In this document: in pieces, positions 33,355 to 45,310 of the stretch
How positions within the stretch are numbered: position 1 is the first letter of the stretch
Layout of the letters: each line of letters begins with the position of its first letter
Assembly: GCA_029204045.2 (NCBI GenBank)
Contig: CM055071.1
Coordinates: 15,707,161-15,771,160, forward strand
DNA length: 64,000 bases
Direction of reading: 5' to 3'
DNA from: Tillandsia leiboldiana
Lineage: Eukaryota > Streptophyta > Magnoliopsida > Poales > Bromeliaceae
Notes under the pieces: generated by a model
What the model was told of the DNA's origin: nothing
What the model saw: only the letters and a program-made list of their open reading frames with translations
The model's database searches: none
Position numbers and translations under genes: made by a program

Positions 33355-34849
33355 CTTGTCACGGAGTGGGGAGTCAGCGACACAAGATACAAAGTATGAA
33401 AAGCATGAAGAGTTATAACTAAAGCAAACCGCAGTAAAGCCAGAGCAACCGCCCTCCTCGTCGTACAATCGACAGTAAAAACCTTTCCCCTGTACAATCC
33501 AAACCCGGGCACCTGCCTCGGCAACCACACCGAGCACCTACCTTGGCAAATTGCACCGAGCACCTGCCCCGGCACCACCCCAAGCACCAACCTCGGCATC
33601 AATCCGAGCACCCGCCTCGGCACCAACGCTCACACCCCCCACCCATGAGGGCCCCCATTACGTCACCCACACGTGGGGTACACGGGTCAACGTACCACTT
33701 TTTCGGAAAAACACACCCTCGCGGTGGCCAAACCGCTGGTATGTGTGTAGCAATGTCGAGCCTCGACCGAGCACCCACCTCGGCGAGCCAGATCGAGCAC
33801 CTGCCTCGGCAATCCCCCAGAACATGATGTATCATCGAGCATTGCGACCCTTAGTCGCCATAAATATCATGATAATAAAAACGTAAGCATGTACGGGGGT
33901 TAGTAATATTTTAACATGTCAAACCTTTGCTCTTACCAATTACCCTCGTTCCCGACTCAAGAACTGTCGAGAGAGGAACCCACCTTTCGACGTCCGACTG
34001 GTCACACCGATCACCGTCCTCATCGCTAGCATGCTCCAAACAACCCTACTGTTGTTCGGAGAGGGCGAACTGCCCGTCCGGTCTCCCACCGCGACGTTCA
34101 TTAATTCGAAGGTCCCCATCACCCCCACTACCCCTTACAAGATAAATATAACAATAACGGAAACATGCACAAAGAGGTTCTAAGGGGTACCCACCTCGAA
34201 GTCAGTCGAACGAACCCCCCGAGTGTAGGCCGATCCCGAACTCCCGCTAGACTACCGGGAGGCTGGTGCTGAACTGCTGGGCCCTGAACAGAAACTGTGA
34301 TCAGATATAGGCTCACTCATACCAATCCCGACAACACTACAGTAACCTGAAACCATTCTTTCATACCGGGGTATGCGAGACACTCGTAAGAAATCGTAAA
34401 CCGACGATTTTGCCGATTTACGGAATGATATCCGTCTTCCGCTCAATGAAAGTCTCTGGACCTCTAACGAAATGCTTAGAGGGTGCGTACACACTGTCCA
34501 AAGACAGCCAAGAAGTTACCGTTGCAACTTAGCCCAAAAATACTCTAAAATTGCATAAATACCTTAACTTGCTACACTGTTTTGATCCGATCTTCCAAAC
34601 CAGGAAGCTTTAGACTGCGCCGTAAATTTCAGCGCGCAGGATTTGACGCGACAAAGCCCCGTGCTCACTGGTTTGGGTTGGCACGAGGCCCGAGGGCAAA
34701 GTTGGCCCAAAAACATTATAAGTCCACAATAGCAACTATGCTACAACCAATCAACCACTTGATCAAGTGGGAAATAAACATGAGCATGCTACAAAGGGTG
34801 GACCGAGAGTAGTTGTGCTCACCTGAAGCGCGCCGGAAAGTGGCCGGAG

Positions 34850-35480
34850 AGTTGGTCGGAGCAACACCCACCAATGACCAAAACTCGGGCTAGGGTTGCT
34901 TGGATCAAACCAGGTTTAGACCTCGAACAAAGGTGAGCATCAGCCGCTGCAACCTCCTAGAAGAAATTTGGTCACAGCCCAGCTGGGTGCCGGCGGCCGG
35001 AGGAAAACCCAACCGATGCATTCACGAAAAGGGTTGGAAAAACCTTCTTTCCCGAGGCTCTCAGCCCAAACTAAGTTGATGGAAAGTCCCTACCGGGTGA
35101 CTACAACTCACCTGTGTGGTTGGCCGGCGACCAGGAGCGGCGGCGACGGCCGGAGACCGAGCTCGGGTTGCTACGATGGTGCAACTAGAGAGAGCAACAA
35201 CCTCATGTTAGAACTCCCATGCAACTTCAAGAAGGACTTACAAAGGACCAAACTTACTTACCTTAGTCACCGGGCGGCGGCTGGGAGCGGCGGTGATCGC
35301 CGGAGACGAAACCCAATTGAGCTTGGTGAAGATCTTGGGGCTCTAATGGTAGATCTCGACCCGAAGCACAAGAGGCCCGCCAACTTGGATCAAAAGATCC
35401 CTCTCGGTGCAAGGGAGCTTCCTGCAGTGATGGCCGACGGCGCGGGTGACCGGCGGCGCCGGACAGCGAAGCTCGGCCGA
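34850..35480 (-). repeat. Repeated GC-rich donor-bearing blocks in LTR H
   Basis: Related minus-strand blocks end near 35110 and 35265. They contain CCGGCGACC/CGCCGGAGAC-like words and finish at donor-like GTGAG/GTGAC sites; less similar GC-rich blocks lie at about 34830-35000 and 35415-35470. They appear to be diverged duplicates of the LTR first-exon region. The counterpart in fragment G is at 60400-60480. Confidence 0.35.
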
Positions 35481-35614
35481 AAAACAATAAAACCCGGTTC
35501 TAGGGCAGGCCCGTATGCCCTCGATCCTCAGCCGATTGACACCTAACTTGATGGAGTCCTTGCAGAAGAGATCAAATGGTTCAGATCGGAATTCCAACGG
35601 TTGGATGAAGCTCG

Positions 35615-35619
35615 AGCAC
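35615..35619. repeat. Left target-site duplication (AGCAC)
   Basis: Direct repeat with 38430-38434. Confidence 0.9.
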
Positions 35620-37057
35620 TGTGATGATCCGGACTCCCGCAGGAACTGTGCATTAAATAGTGACTGTAGGGAGCTTATACGGTGCAATGGAACTTGTAGA
35701 ATCGAAATTGGACCTTAGAAATAGACTCGGCGCGAAAATTGTATCAAATGGGCTTTTCCGGGGACTTTCGGCAAAATTTCGGATCAGAATTTGGCGAAAT
35801 GGACAGCGGATTTGGACTCAGCGCGCGAAAACGGTCAAAATGGTGTATTCACTTAAATTTTTCGGCACATGGGTACTGTTCACGCCAGAACAGTAACTCC
35901 GGCCGCCGGAATTACTGTTCCGGCGACCGGCGAGCGGCGGAGCACGGTGGAGCGCGGCGCGGGCAGGCACGGGCAGGCGCGCAGGTGCGGGGTCCATGGG
36001 CTTGGCGTGCACCGGGTGCACCAAAGATTTCCCTTGCCACGTGGCGTTCCCTCATTGGCTGGCCGGCTTCTAGAAGACCACGGGGGCTGTGACACGTGGC
36101 ACACTCCTATAGGCCGACATTTTCCGGAAAACCCGGAGCGGGGAGAGAGCACGTGCACCACGTGGGGCACGTGGCGGTTTCTGATTGGCCCTTGCACAGG
36201 CTGTTTCCTGTTTTGTGGACACGTGGCACATCCTGGTTGGTCCATTTTGGTGTTTCCTGTTCTGCCCTTGGATCTGGTGAGGAAGATTCCCTTGGCCCAT
36301 TATAAAAGGATCCCCACCCCCCTCCCTCGATTTCCGAGCCTTAGAGAGAGAGAACCAGAGCTTGGGCTATTTATGAAAATTTTTCCTCTCTCTCTTCTCT
36401 CTCTCTCCTAGAAATTTCAGAATTTTTGGAGTTACTGATAGTGAGTTATCTGCGACGCGGCGCACTGCGACGATTTTCTTTTTCGGCCCATTTCCCGTCG
36501 CAGTTCCGTCGTAAAATTCCTGTGCTCTAACCAGGGGGAATTTTTGAACGATTTTTGCAGCAGCGCGTTCCTAAGAGGTAAGGCTTCGATTTTCGTGTTG
36601 ATCACTTCACTCCATTTCGTACTTTTGGCACGATTCGCGAGGTCTCTTTGACCCCCCTTTTTGCTGTGGAAATTTCTGGACAGCATCGACTTCTCCGATT
36701 TTTATCTTGGCGTAGGAGCATCAGATCGAGGTGTTTAAAGAGTCGATTTCGATCTACTCGTCGCAAGGAACGCAACCGTAATTTTTCTGGATTTTTCCGA
36801 GCAATATACAGAGGTGAAAAACTCCTCTCTTTTCGTGCTATTTGAAAAACAGCAAAAGCTGTATTTTTATGAATAATATAGTTACACCCTGTGCAATGTG
36901 TGTTGCTGTAGGGCACCGTTTTCGGCAGACAGCAGTTCTAGGGGACTGTGGACAGCCAGGAGACTATCTGGGTGTGATTTGAGCTGTTCGAGGTGGGCGG
37001 TTGTTGCTTACCTCATTTTTGACAAGCTCACTGGGATTATTAGAACTCCCCTAAAAT

Positions 37058-37160
37058 ATTGATGAGAACCATTGGGACAAACTAATATGACAATTGATGA
37101 GAACCATTGGGACGAACTAATGTGACAATTGATAAGAACCGCTGGGACGAACTCTTCTAA
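37058..37160 (+). repeat. 35-bp tandem triplication
   Basis: ATTGATGAGAACCATTGGGA units start at 37058, 37093 and 37128 with minor changes. Confidence 0.9.
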
Positions 37161-38051
37161 AAGTATAACCCCACAGATTATATGATAACTTATTTTGGGA
37201 CACTGTGATTGGGACAAAGGCTATAATCTCGCATGCAAATAACTTTTATTCAGTAAATCAATCTGTTAAAATAAATATCTGACACTATTTTACAGCTTTT
37301 AAAATAAGACAGTTGCATGCATGTTGGGACATCTAGTTAGTCCGCTATTTATTGCTACACTATCATATTGGGACTTGAACATGTTTTATTGCTCGCCTTT
37401 GTATTTAGATGCTTGTTGCTCGAGTACGAGCAGGGGTTTGGGATAGTGTAGTCGAGATTGTACTAGATTGTAGACTTGTGGGGTATTGCGGTAACCGCGG
37501 ACATTAAGCGGTTGACCGGATGTTTATCTTTGCATCAGATTAGAGGATCGGGGTCTTTTTAGTGGAGGGATTTGTTCCACTTGAGCATAGTCATGATCCA
37601 GTCCTGCTTTTGATACTTATCACACCGGCGCGGTTATTGCACGGTGGTGCTTTACTCGTGTGGGTCGCTCCCCTCGAGTTCCCCTCCGGAGGTCGGGGTC
37701 AGACAGTTATTGACAGTTTTTGCTATCACATCGGCGCGGTTATTGCACGATGATAAGAGGAGCAGCAGACAGTACCAGTTTTTACTGGTGGCTAGATTGG
37801 GTTTATTTGGACAGATACTATTACTGATGCATGCATACAGTTTTGATAGCCAGTATCGCATTAGAGGCATAGTAGTGGTAGTTTTTCTGTTTCAGCATCT
37901 TATGTACCTTACCACTTCACTTCGCCTCTAGTAGTCCTAGTGGGTGCGTCAGAGTTGAGGTTTTTACCCACTAGGGGAGGCTACTGGTTTATCTGGTAGT
38001 TCTCACCCCCATTGTTATTTTTCTGTCTCTTTCTTCTCCTTTATTTTGTAG

Positions 38052-38093
38052 AGTCGTCTGCGGGAGCTGCTAGGCCATTGGCAGCTGATCAAG
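38052..38093 (+). other. LTR mini-exon candidate (solo LTR 35620-38429)
   Basis: 42 nt between TTTATTTTGTAG and GATCAAG|GTAAGG. Confidence 0.55.
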
Positions 38094-38429
38094 GTAAGGG
38101 GATCGCGGAATAGATAGATCTCCTGGGAGACTGAGAGCTGTTAGATAGAGGCTGTACCCTTCACTCAGACTGTGGTATTCTCCTTTTATTTTGGGTCTGG
38201 CTTTCGCCAGCTGGTTGTACTATTTTGGTGAGCCGGGAGATTATTGTACTTATTACAGCTTAATTTTTAGTTCCAGTCTGAGATACTATGTGGTTCTTCT
38301 ATTTCAACTCTGTATTATGCTCTTTTATTGTTCATATTATATCGGAGCAGGTTACCAGCGCTTCGTGTACTCGGGAAATCCCGTGTGCATGGCGGATCTG
38401 TTGGCGAGCCCGGGTTCCGGGGCGTGACA

Positions 38430-38434
38430 AGCAC
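38430..38434. repeat. Right target-site duplication (AGCAC)
   Basis: Direct repeat with 35615-35619. Confidence 0.9.
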
Positions 38435-39706
38435 AGATATGGCCGAAAGTGGACTTCCGGCAAGATGTTGCTCCCGTCGGCGACAGGGATGGCGGCGGCG
38501 GCCCAGGCTTCACTGGTAGGATCGTCTCAACGTCAGGAATCTTATTCACGGTCACTTGGTCCAATTAAGAACAATAAGTTCCAACAACTCACCTCGCCGG
38601 AGAAGATAAAGGAGAAGATGGTGGCCTCGGCGGCGCGCGGCTGCGCCAGGCGTCGAGGCTCCTCGATCTGCTTCCCTGGAGGCCGAGGATGCTCTCAGAT
38701 GGACTTTGGAGAGATCTCGAGCCTCCCTATTTCTTCCTTCTCCACCAACCCGAAAGCAAGGCAAGATCTTGCTTTTCTCCTTGCTTTTCCGGTGAGGGGA
38801 GGTGGCAGCCGGCGGCGCTGCGGGTGCAGCCGTCGGAGCAGGAGCAGAGGGAGTCTCGAAGCCTTCTCTGGCGCGGCTGGGGGCAATGGATCCGAGGCTA
38901 GGGCACCTCGGGTTTAAAAGTATGCATTGGCACAACATGCCAATAAGTCCCTCATCTATCACTATCTAGAGTCGGGTCCACTCGCAGGGACTTTATCTCA
39001 CACAAAGGCCCCTCTCCAAAGAATCCCATTGGATTTCGCACATAAAATGCGGGGACTCTTATGCAAAAACACCAATTTTCGCCGCTTTACACGCTTTTCG
39101 ATGCCAACGGGTCGTCAAACTGAACAACGGATACCACCACGACGTCCGGCTCGACGAGATCTACAAGGTAGTGATTTTGGTTTGTCGCATTCGATCCCCT
39201 ATAATTTTAAAATCCATCATATACGGTGAAATAAACAGTTCTACACGCTTTACGATGCTTCCGGCTCGTCAAACGAAAATTTGGTCAACGCCACTGCGCT
39301 CAGAACGACGACGCCATTCAAATCGACTACCTCGATCGTCGGATTCGGACTCCAGACAGTCGATCGGCCGACGTTGGCTAGCGAGGGAAATAAATCAGGG
39401 AGTTACTATTCATTTCACTATTCACTTAAGTCACGGGTCCCACTAGTTTCCTTGCTAAGTTCAGGACGATCCAACCGTCGGATCGACAAACGATCTATAC
39501 CATTTTCACTCGATTCGATGAGACGGTCGCACTGGAGACCTCAGATTTCCGAGATCAGACTCGGATCGGAAAGGCAGAATTTATGCTTCGAAAACTGTGC
39601 CATTTGCACACCGGTATACACACCACTAAGGTTAATTTTGTTTCCTCACACACATTCACACCTGAAAATCACCCTTTACACAAACTCAAGTTTCTCGAGT
39701 GTTACA

Positions 39707-39711
39707 GGTTT
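39707..39711. repeat. Right target-site duplication of H (GGTTT)
   Basis: Direct repeat with 32689-32693. Confidence 0.9.
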
Positions 39712-39872
39712 GCCGGGGCAGGTGCTCGGTTTAGGTTATACAGGGGGGATTACCATCGATTGCACGATGAGGAAGGTGGATGCTCTGGTTGTCTTGCGGT
39801 TTGCTTTATTTACAGCCTTTCCTTCATCTCATACTTCACACCATGTGTCACTGACTTCCCACATTGTAACAG

Positions 39873-39902
39873 GTTCAATCAGGGGTGGGAGCTAGGGCGA
39901 CG
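39873..39902 (+). other. LTR mini-exon candidate (F 5' LTR)
   Basis: 30 nt between TTGTAACAG and GTGAGG; the F 3' LTR copy is 46071-46100. Confidence 0.5.
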
Positions 39903-40114
39903 GTGAGGCCGCGACGAGAGGATTGTTGGCCCTTCGAGGCTAAGACTGTTTTTACTTTCCTGTTGCTCGTTTCATTATCTGTTAGTAGCTATGTGAGTTT
40001 GATACATTGGTAGGGTGGATGTGGATGTTGGGATGATTTCATACTTCTGTGTTTGAATGTTTACTTCATTATCTGTTAGCCGGCTGTTTTCAAACTACCG
40101 AAAAAGCATTGCGA

Positions 40115-40320
40115 AAATGATTTTAAAAAGATAGGTGTCGTGTGGGCACCGTTTTTAAAACCCTGTGGATTTATGGATTGTGAAGGTGATTTTAAAAATA
40201 TAGGTGTCGTGTGGGCACCGTTTTTAAAACCCTGTGGATTTATGGATTGCGAAAGTGATTTTAAACATATAGGTCTCGTGTGGGCACCGTTTTAAAAACC
40301 TATGGATTTATCCTTTCAAC
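40115..40320 (+). repeat. About 68-bp imperfect triplication in F LTR
   Basis: Units pair 'TAGGTGTCGTGTGGGCACCG' with 'AAAACCCTGTGGATTTATGG'. They are repeated three times here and again at 46315-46510 in the 3' LTR. Reverse-oriented counterparts occur in L1, L2 and H near their 3' ends. Confidence 0.75.
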
Positions 40321-40422
40321 GTTAGTCAGCCTCTTGATGCTTATGCAATATTGTTGTATATACTCTTTTACTCGACTCTTGGACTAGTGTGGTTAAAGTG
40401 ATTATTGTAGTCGTGACGCCGT

Positions 40423-40470
40423 GCATATACAAAGGAGACTCCGCCCGTTTGCGGAGTGAATTTGTATATG
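40423..40470 (+). promoter_or_regulatory. Conserved LTR-end hairpin (F)
   Basis: CATATACAAA / TTTGTATATG arms and inner perfect stem ACTCCGC / GCGGAGT (40438-40444 with 40451-40457). Relative to L1 (ACTCTGC / GCAGAGT) both sides of one pair changed together. Confidence 0.75.
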
Positions 40471-40570
40471 CGACGGGTCTGGGCACACACCTGGGGAAAG
40501 GGTATTCAAAAAAAAAAAATATCTACTTTTCTTCCGCCTATTTAAACCCCCGGGGCGTGACAAATTAAGA

Positions 40571-40581
40571 TGGTATCAGAG
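40571..40581 (+). promoter_or_regulatory. Primer binding site of F (tRNA-iMet)
   Basis: TGGTATCAGAG, eight bases after the LTR end at 40562; the next base is A rather than C of the canonical site. Confidence 0.88.
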
Positions 40582-40589
40582 AAAAACAA

Positions 40590-42430
40590 CTTTAACCACA
40601 GTAGTCGCTGTCCAACATCCACAGAAGTACATTACCACTGGCTACTAACCAATGAATGATCAGGGTATAGGTGCATAGAGATGCGAGAGTGCGGGATTGT
40701 TAAGTATTGTTTCTCGGTTTAGCTCGGGTGTTGTGCTAGTGTAGTCGGGTTGTTTTGGAGGTTGGGGTCGAGGCCGACTGCCACCGGGTTCGTGGAGGTT
40801 GCTAGGAATCAATGGATTAAGCAACCGGCACAGGACACGGTGGGACTGCTGACGGTGTTCATGCACCTGGTGCGGCTGTTAACACAGCAGATCGTTGCGT
40901 CGGCTTTTGTTTTCTGAACCCCTTCCTCTGCCAACATCCTGGTCGTCGGTAGCAACGGTGACTGGTGGTAGTGTAATCCGCTGGTGTTTGTTAGGGTGTC
41001 AGCTGGGTGGTCGGTCGTGGGCAACCGGGTAGCCTCTTGTCTAAATTTGTACCTTTTAGGTCTTCTGGTTTTAGGTTACAGCAGATTACAGCAAATAGTC
41101 GGCCGATTCTTTTTGCATCTTGGGCAAGGTACGGGTGGGAATGAGGAATCTTCCCCTACGGTTGTTACCCATAGTTCGGCTTTTACTGTGGTCCCTGCGA
41201 TGGTTGTAGGAATCGTCGTGGTGGGGTTTTGGGGTGCTCATTTGGGTTAAAAAGGAGACCACCGGGGCTAGTAAATCTTGTTCGTTTGGGCTCAATTTTG
41301 GTTAGAGAAGCCGTGTCTCGTTTCGCACAAGTGTGCGTAAGTGGCGACGTCATATTGGGGGTTTAGCTTTTTGACGCTGGGTGGTGCCAGTTAGCTCGTT
41401 TTAAGGGGGTTGTGGTGGTGTAGCTCTAGGTTGGGTTCTCGTATTCTACCCAAGAGGGTCGGTTAGGTTGTCTTACTGGTGGGTCGGCGCGTGATCCCTC
41501 GAGTGCGCTTAGTTAAACCTAAGCAGGGTTATGGCGAGGGTAGTCTCGCTGTTTTCGTTCCATGTCTTTTTCCGACCCTATAGGTTTCGGATGGGTAGTC
41601 TATTATACCTGGAGGCCTTTGTTTTAGTGGGCTTTGAGCTTAGAATTTTCCTAGTTTGGAGTGTCACTGTTTGGTCTGGATGTTTACAGCTCGGTTCGAT
41701 GCCCGGTGCTTGGAGGGGCAACGGATTGGGACCGAGCGTTAGTGGTTAATCAAAGTGTCGCACCCCCTACGGTGCCAGGACAGAAGTAGGACCATATCTC
41801 TTGGTTTTTTCGCCAGCTTCCCATGACCAAGGCATAGTCTTGAGGCTTAGTTTAGGTGCGTTTTGGGTCGTTGATTAATTGGGGCAAGTGTGGGTCAACA
41901 GGATCTGTTGACTACTTGGAGTTCTAGCATTGGTCACTTCCGGCTAGGATGCCCTGCATGAAGCTTTTTCTGTGGGGTAGACCTTGTGGTAGGTCTTAGA
42001 GCTGAAACCTAGCTTTAGTTTTGACCGTCGCCTTGGTAGGACGGACAGTCAGAGCGGACAACCCGGGATGGTGGTTATGCTCCGAGCTCGCGGCCCGCGT
42101 TGGTGATGGGTGGAAGTTGTCCGTGTTGGTGACGGGTGGGTTCGTTGTTTTCAAGGGAGAATTTCTTGTAGTTAGTGACCTAGCCTGTTTTGTTGGCACC
42201 TCTTGGAGCCTTGTGAGGCCGTTAGTGTGGTTTTTCCCTTGTCGTTGGGTTAGTTGTTTTGGACATTTAAGGGCTCATCGGTACGGGTTTGGCGGTATGA
42301 CTGGGGTACCTCGACGCATCGCGAGACTTTTGTTGCTGACTGCTCAGCGCCGTCAGAGGTGGTCTGCGGACCGGTGGTGTCGTGACGGGGAACTCCAAGT
42401 CAGGAAGCAGGCTTAATAAGTATCAGGCGG
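40590..42430 (+). pseudogene. F internal 5' region (expected gag/protease, decayed)
   Basis: It lies between the PBS and RT, where gag and protease should be, but I can recognise neither a capsid motif nor the DTG protease site. Short Cys-rich runs near 41190-41240 could be a decayed knuckle; this is weak. There are many frame breaks, and codon-like structure is lost. Confidence 0.35.
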
Positions 42431-43400
42431 ATGTGTAGTTACCTGGCTTCAGTGGGCCTAGCGACTCGACCCTCTGCATCGCTCACTGACATCCCGGTTG
42501 TAAGGATTATTTCTGACGTCTTCCCGACTGAACTGCCGGGAATGCCCCCGAGCGAGAGGTCGTCTTCCCTTTCGAGCTTCTACCAGGCACGCAACCTATC
42601 ACAAAGGCGCCTTACAGAATGGCTTTCGCAGAACTGAAGGAACTTAAGGCACAACTAGGAGATCTTCTGGATAAAGGGTTCATCAGACCGAGTGTGTCGC
42701 CTTGGGGCGCATCCGTGCTCTTCGTGCGAAAGAAGGACGGAAGTCTACGTCTATGCATCGACTACAGGGAGATAAATAAGGTTACAGTGAAGAATAAGTA
42801 CCCCTTTGCCTCGGATTGACGATCCCTTCTAGCAACTACGAGGAGCAATGGTATTCTCGAAATTGTTTTGCAGTCTGGCTCTCACCAGCTTAGAGTTCGG
42901 GGTGAGGACACTACGAGTTACAGTCATGCCCTTTGGGCTTACGAACGCCTCAGCGGTGTTCGTGGATTTGATGAACAGGATTTTCAGACCCTTCTTAGAC
43001 CAAGTTGTAGTGGTCTTTAGTGACGACTTTCTGATCTACTCGCATACAGATGAGGAACATGTGGAACACGTGTGGATATTTCTCCAGACTCTCCGGGACC
43101 AGAATTTGTTTGCTAGGCTTAAGAAATGTGAGATCTTGTTTCGCGAAGTGGACTTTTTGGGGCACATAGTTTCAGCAACGGGAATTGCAGTGGATCCCAA
43201 GAAGGTGGAGTTGGTGACTAACTGGCCCCGACCGACTACAGTAACGAAAATCCGGAGTTCCTTGGGCTTGGCAGGATACTATAGACGCTTCGTGGAGGGT
43301 TTCTCAAAAATCGCTACCCTTCTAAACCGTTTAACCCGGAAAAGAGAAGGATTTTTTTTTGGACGGCCCAATGCCGAGAGAGCTTCGAGGAACTCAAAGA
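42431..43400 (+). pseudogene. F reverse transcriptase (frameshifted)
   Basis: Pieces in order are the pre-RT segment (DIPVVRIISDVFPTELPGMP, 42496 on), the RT fingers (AELKELKAQLGDLLDKGFIR, LRLCIDYREINKVTVKN, 42619-42819), a frameshift at about 42820-42900, and the palm (RVTVMPFGLTNASAVFVDLM). The catalytic box reads FSDD where E4 has FIDD. The thumb follows (KKCEILFREVDFLGHIVS, NWPRPTTVTKIRSSLGLAG, YYRRFVEGF) to about 43330. RNase H is absent: RT runs straight into the integrase linker after 'TRKREG'. Confidence 0.85.
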
Positions 43401-43479
43401 CAGGCGCACAGTTACAGCTTGTTCGAGACAAGATCTCCCCGGACTACGCGAGCGACTTTTCGGTGAGTGCGGATGACGC

Positions 43480-44262
43480 AATACGTTTTCGAGGGCGGAT
43501 TTGCGTGCCCGAGCTGCCAGAGTTGAAGGAAGAGATACTGTCAGAGGAGCACTGCGCTCCCTATGCGGCGCATCCTGGTGACACGAAGATGTACAAGGAC
43601 CTCAAGCAGAAGTTTTGGTGGACTAAACTGAAAGGGGATGTAACACAGTTCGCTGCTCGCTGTTTGGTTTGTTAACAAGTAAAGGCCGAACATCAGTGCC
43701 CAGCGGGGAAACTACAATCTCTACCTGTATCAGAGTGGAAATGGGAGCGAATCACCATGGAATTCGTCACGGGTTTTTCGCATCGCAATAAGGACACGAT
43801 GCGGTTTGAGTCACAGTGGATCGATTGACGAAGTCGGCTCTTTTCCCACCCATCCATACGACGTGGACTAGAGACACTCGGCTTGTGTCGAACCTTTGGC
43901 AAAGTCTACAGCGAGCTCTAGGGACTAAACTACACTTCAGCACGGTGTTTCACCCCCAGACCGACGGACAATCCGAACGAGTGATCCGGATTCTCGAAGA
44001 TATGCTCCGAGCCTGCGTACTTGATTTGGGTGATGGATGGTCACTGCTATCGAGCTTAGAGAGGACCTGAGCTTCGATGAAACACCGGTACGGATCTTAG
44101 CACGGGAGGACAAAAAGTTGCGCAACCGGACGATCCCCTATGTGAAAGTGTTATGGAGCAACCAGGAAGAACGTGAAGCGACATGGCAACTAGAGTCAAA
44201 GATGAGGGAGTGCTACCCAGATTTATTCGTTGCGGACCAGGGTTTAGTTTCGAGGACGAAAC
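43480..44262 (+). pseudogene. F integrase and chromodomain with internal deletions
   Basis: It holds an H2C2 zinc finger (AAHPGDTKMYKDLKQKFWW, then CLVC at 43660-43675). An in-frame TAA follows directly where relatives have CAA (Gln). The core start (MEFVTGF near 43757) and 'VDRLTKSALFPPIHTTW' are present, but the sequence jumps to 'NLWQSLQRALGTKLHFST', losing the second catalytic Asp. QTDGQSE is kept near 43965. After 'DLGDGW' a second deletion joins the chromodomain (IPYVKVLWSNQEEREATW to ECYPDLFVADQG). L1 shares these breakpoints. Confidence 0.85.
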
Positions 44263-44849
44263 TTCTTTTCAGAGGTGAGAGATGTAATACCTCGACCTTC
44301 CCGCTTTTCGTTTTGGTCCTAATTTATTTATCTCAGTTGTTAGGAGGTTGAAAGTTCGAGAATTTCTGGGCTGATCGTCGGGGTTTGCGAGTATTTTTAG
44401 GTGCTAAAGCTCGCAAAACAGTGAACGGTGGCGCGCGATCGGATTCGATTTTCGACTCTGTGATCTCCCAGAATTTTTTTTTTTTGAAGTTCTCTATCTG
44501 CTTGGGCGTATCGGAATCCGTGCTAGCGATTGGCAAGCTTTCCGAGGTAATCTAGACACCTCGTTCAAATTTCGAGTGGCTAAGGGTTTAGCTGGTAATT
44601 AATTTTATTAATTTTTGTTTAGCGTTTAACTCCGATCGGGGTGCGTACGGGGAAACCCGAAAACCATCTTTCCCCTCTTTTCAAGAAAGCGGCGTAGGGA
44701 AAACCCGAGACGGAGAGACGGGGAGAGGGAAGGAGAAATTGTTTCCTTTCTGCGGGAATGATCGAGCGAGGAGCGGGCGATCCTCCTTCTTCCTCCTCCT
44801 CCAACGAAACCAAGGTGAGCGGTTCGAGTCTTCTTCGGTTTTTGTTGTA

Positions 44850-45310
44850 GGGTTTTCTTGCCGTTGTCGCGTCGAGGTCGGGGGCAAGCTTCCTTGCGTG
44901 TGCCGCCGCCCTCGCCGCCGCCGCCGCGATGTACCGGCCGCGAAGGGGCACCCGCGCGGGCTGGTTCCGCGCGGGGCCGTCGGCAAGCGGGGCCGCCCGC
45001 AGGTGGGGCGCCCGCGCGGGCTGGTGCTGCGCGGGGCCGACCTTGCCTGCGGGCAGCGCGCCCGCGCGGGCTGGTGCCGCGCGGGGCAGCGCGGGGCCGC
45101 CCGCAGGTGGGGCGCCCGTGCGGGCTGGTGCCGCGCGGGGCTGCCCGCGCCTGCGGGCTGCGCCCCCGTGCGGCTGGTGCCGCGCAGTGCCGCCCGCGCC
45201 TGCGGGCAGCACGCCCGCGCGGGCTGGTGCCGCGCGGGGCTGCCGCAGTCAGCACGTGCCCGTGCGGGCTGGTGCCGCGCGGGACGACCGCACACAGCGT
45301 GAAGTTTCTC
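44850..45310. other. CpG-rich island in F 3' LTR
   Basis: Built from repeats of GCCCGCGCGGGCTGGTGCCG and GCCTGCGGGCAGC words. Long open frames on several strands here (up to about 280 codons) reflect scarcity of A/T, not genes. Confidence 0.75.

Larger units (their letters stand above)
35620..38429 (+). mobile_element. Solo LTR (2.81 kb) with target duplication AGCAC, nested in LTR H
   Basis: It starts TGTGATGATCCGG and ends CCGGGGCGTGACA, flanked by AGCAC at 35615-35619 and 38430-38434. It is related to the solo LTR at 27163: shared ACACGTGGC-rich promoter region (36040-36240), mini-exon (38052-38093) and terminal hairpin (38364-38390). A 35-bp triplication lies at 37058-37160. A donor-like CTAAGAG|GTAAGG at 36577 ends a likely first exon after the CT-rich leader (36340-36410). 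Confidence 0.93.
32694..39706 (-). mobile_element. Solo LTR H (about 4.2 kb, split by a nested solo LTR)
   Basis: The left end is TGTCACGCCCCGGGG and the right end ...GAGTGTTACA, flanked by GGTTT on both sides (32689-32693 and 39707-39711) within the 26-bp array of the F LTR. The nested solo LTR 35620-38429 plus its duplication adds 2.8 kb. The 3' half (32694 to about 34200) resembles L1/L2 LTRs: hairpin at 32806-32854, mini-exon at 33326-33354 and CCTCGGC-type minisatellite at 33500-33620. The 5' half (about 34200-35619 and 38435-39706) resembles LTR fragment G at 60047-61569, so H looks mosaic. Confidence 0.9.
39707..40562 (+). mobile_element. F 5' LTR, right fragment
   Basis: Collinear and very similar to F 3' LTR 45906-46759, ending CCCCGGGGCGTGACA. 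It carries the mini-exon candidate (39873-39902), a triple repeat of 'GATTTTAAAAATATAGGTGT'-type units (40115-40310) and the terminal hairpin (40423-40470). Confidence 0.88.
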
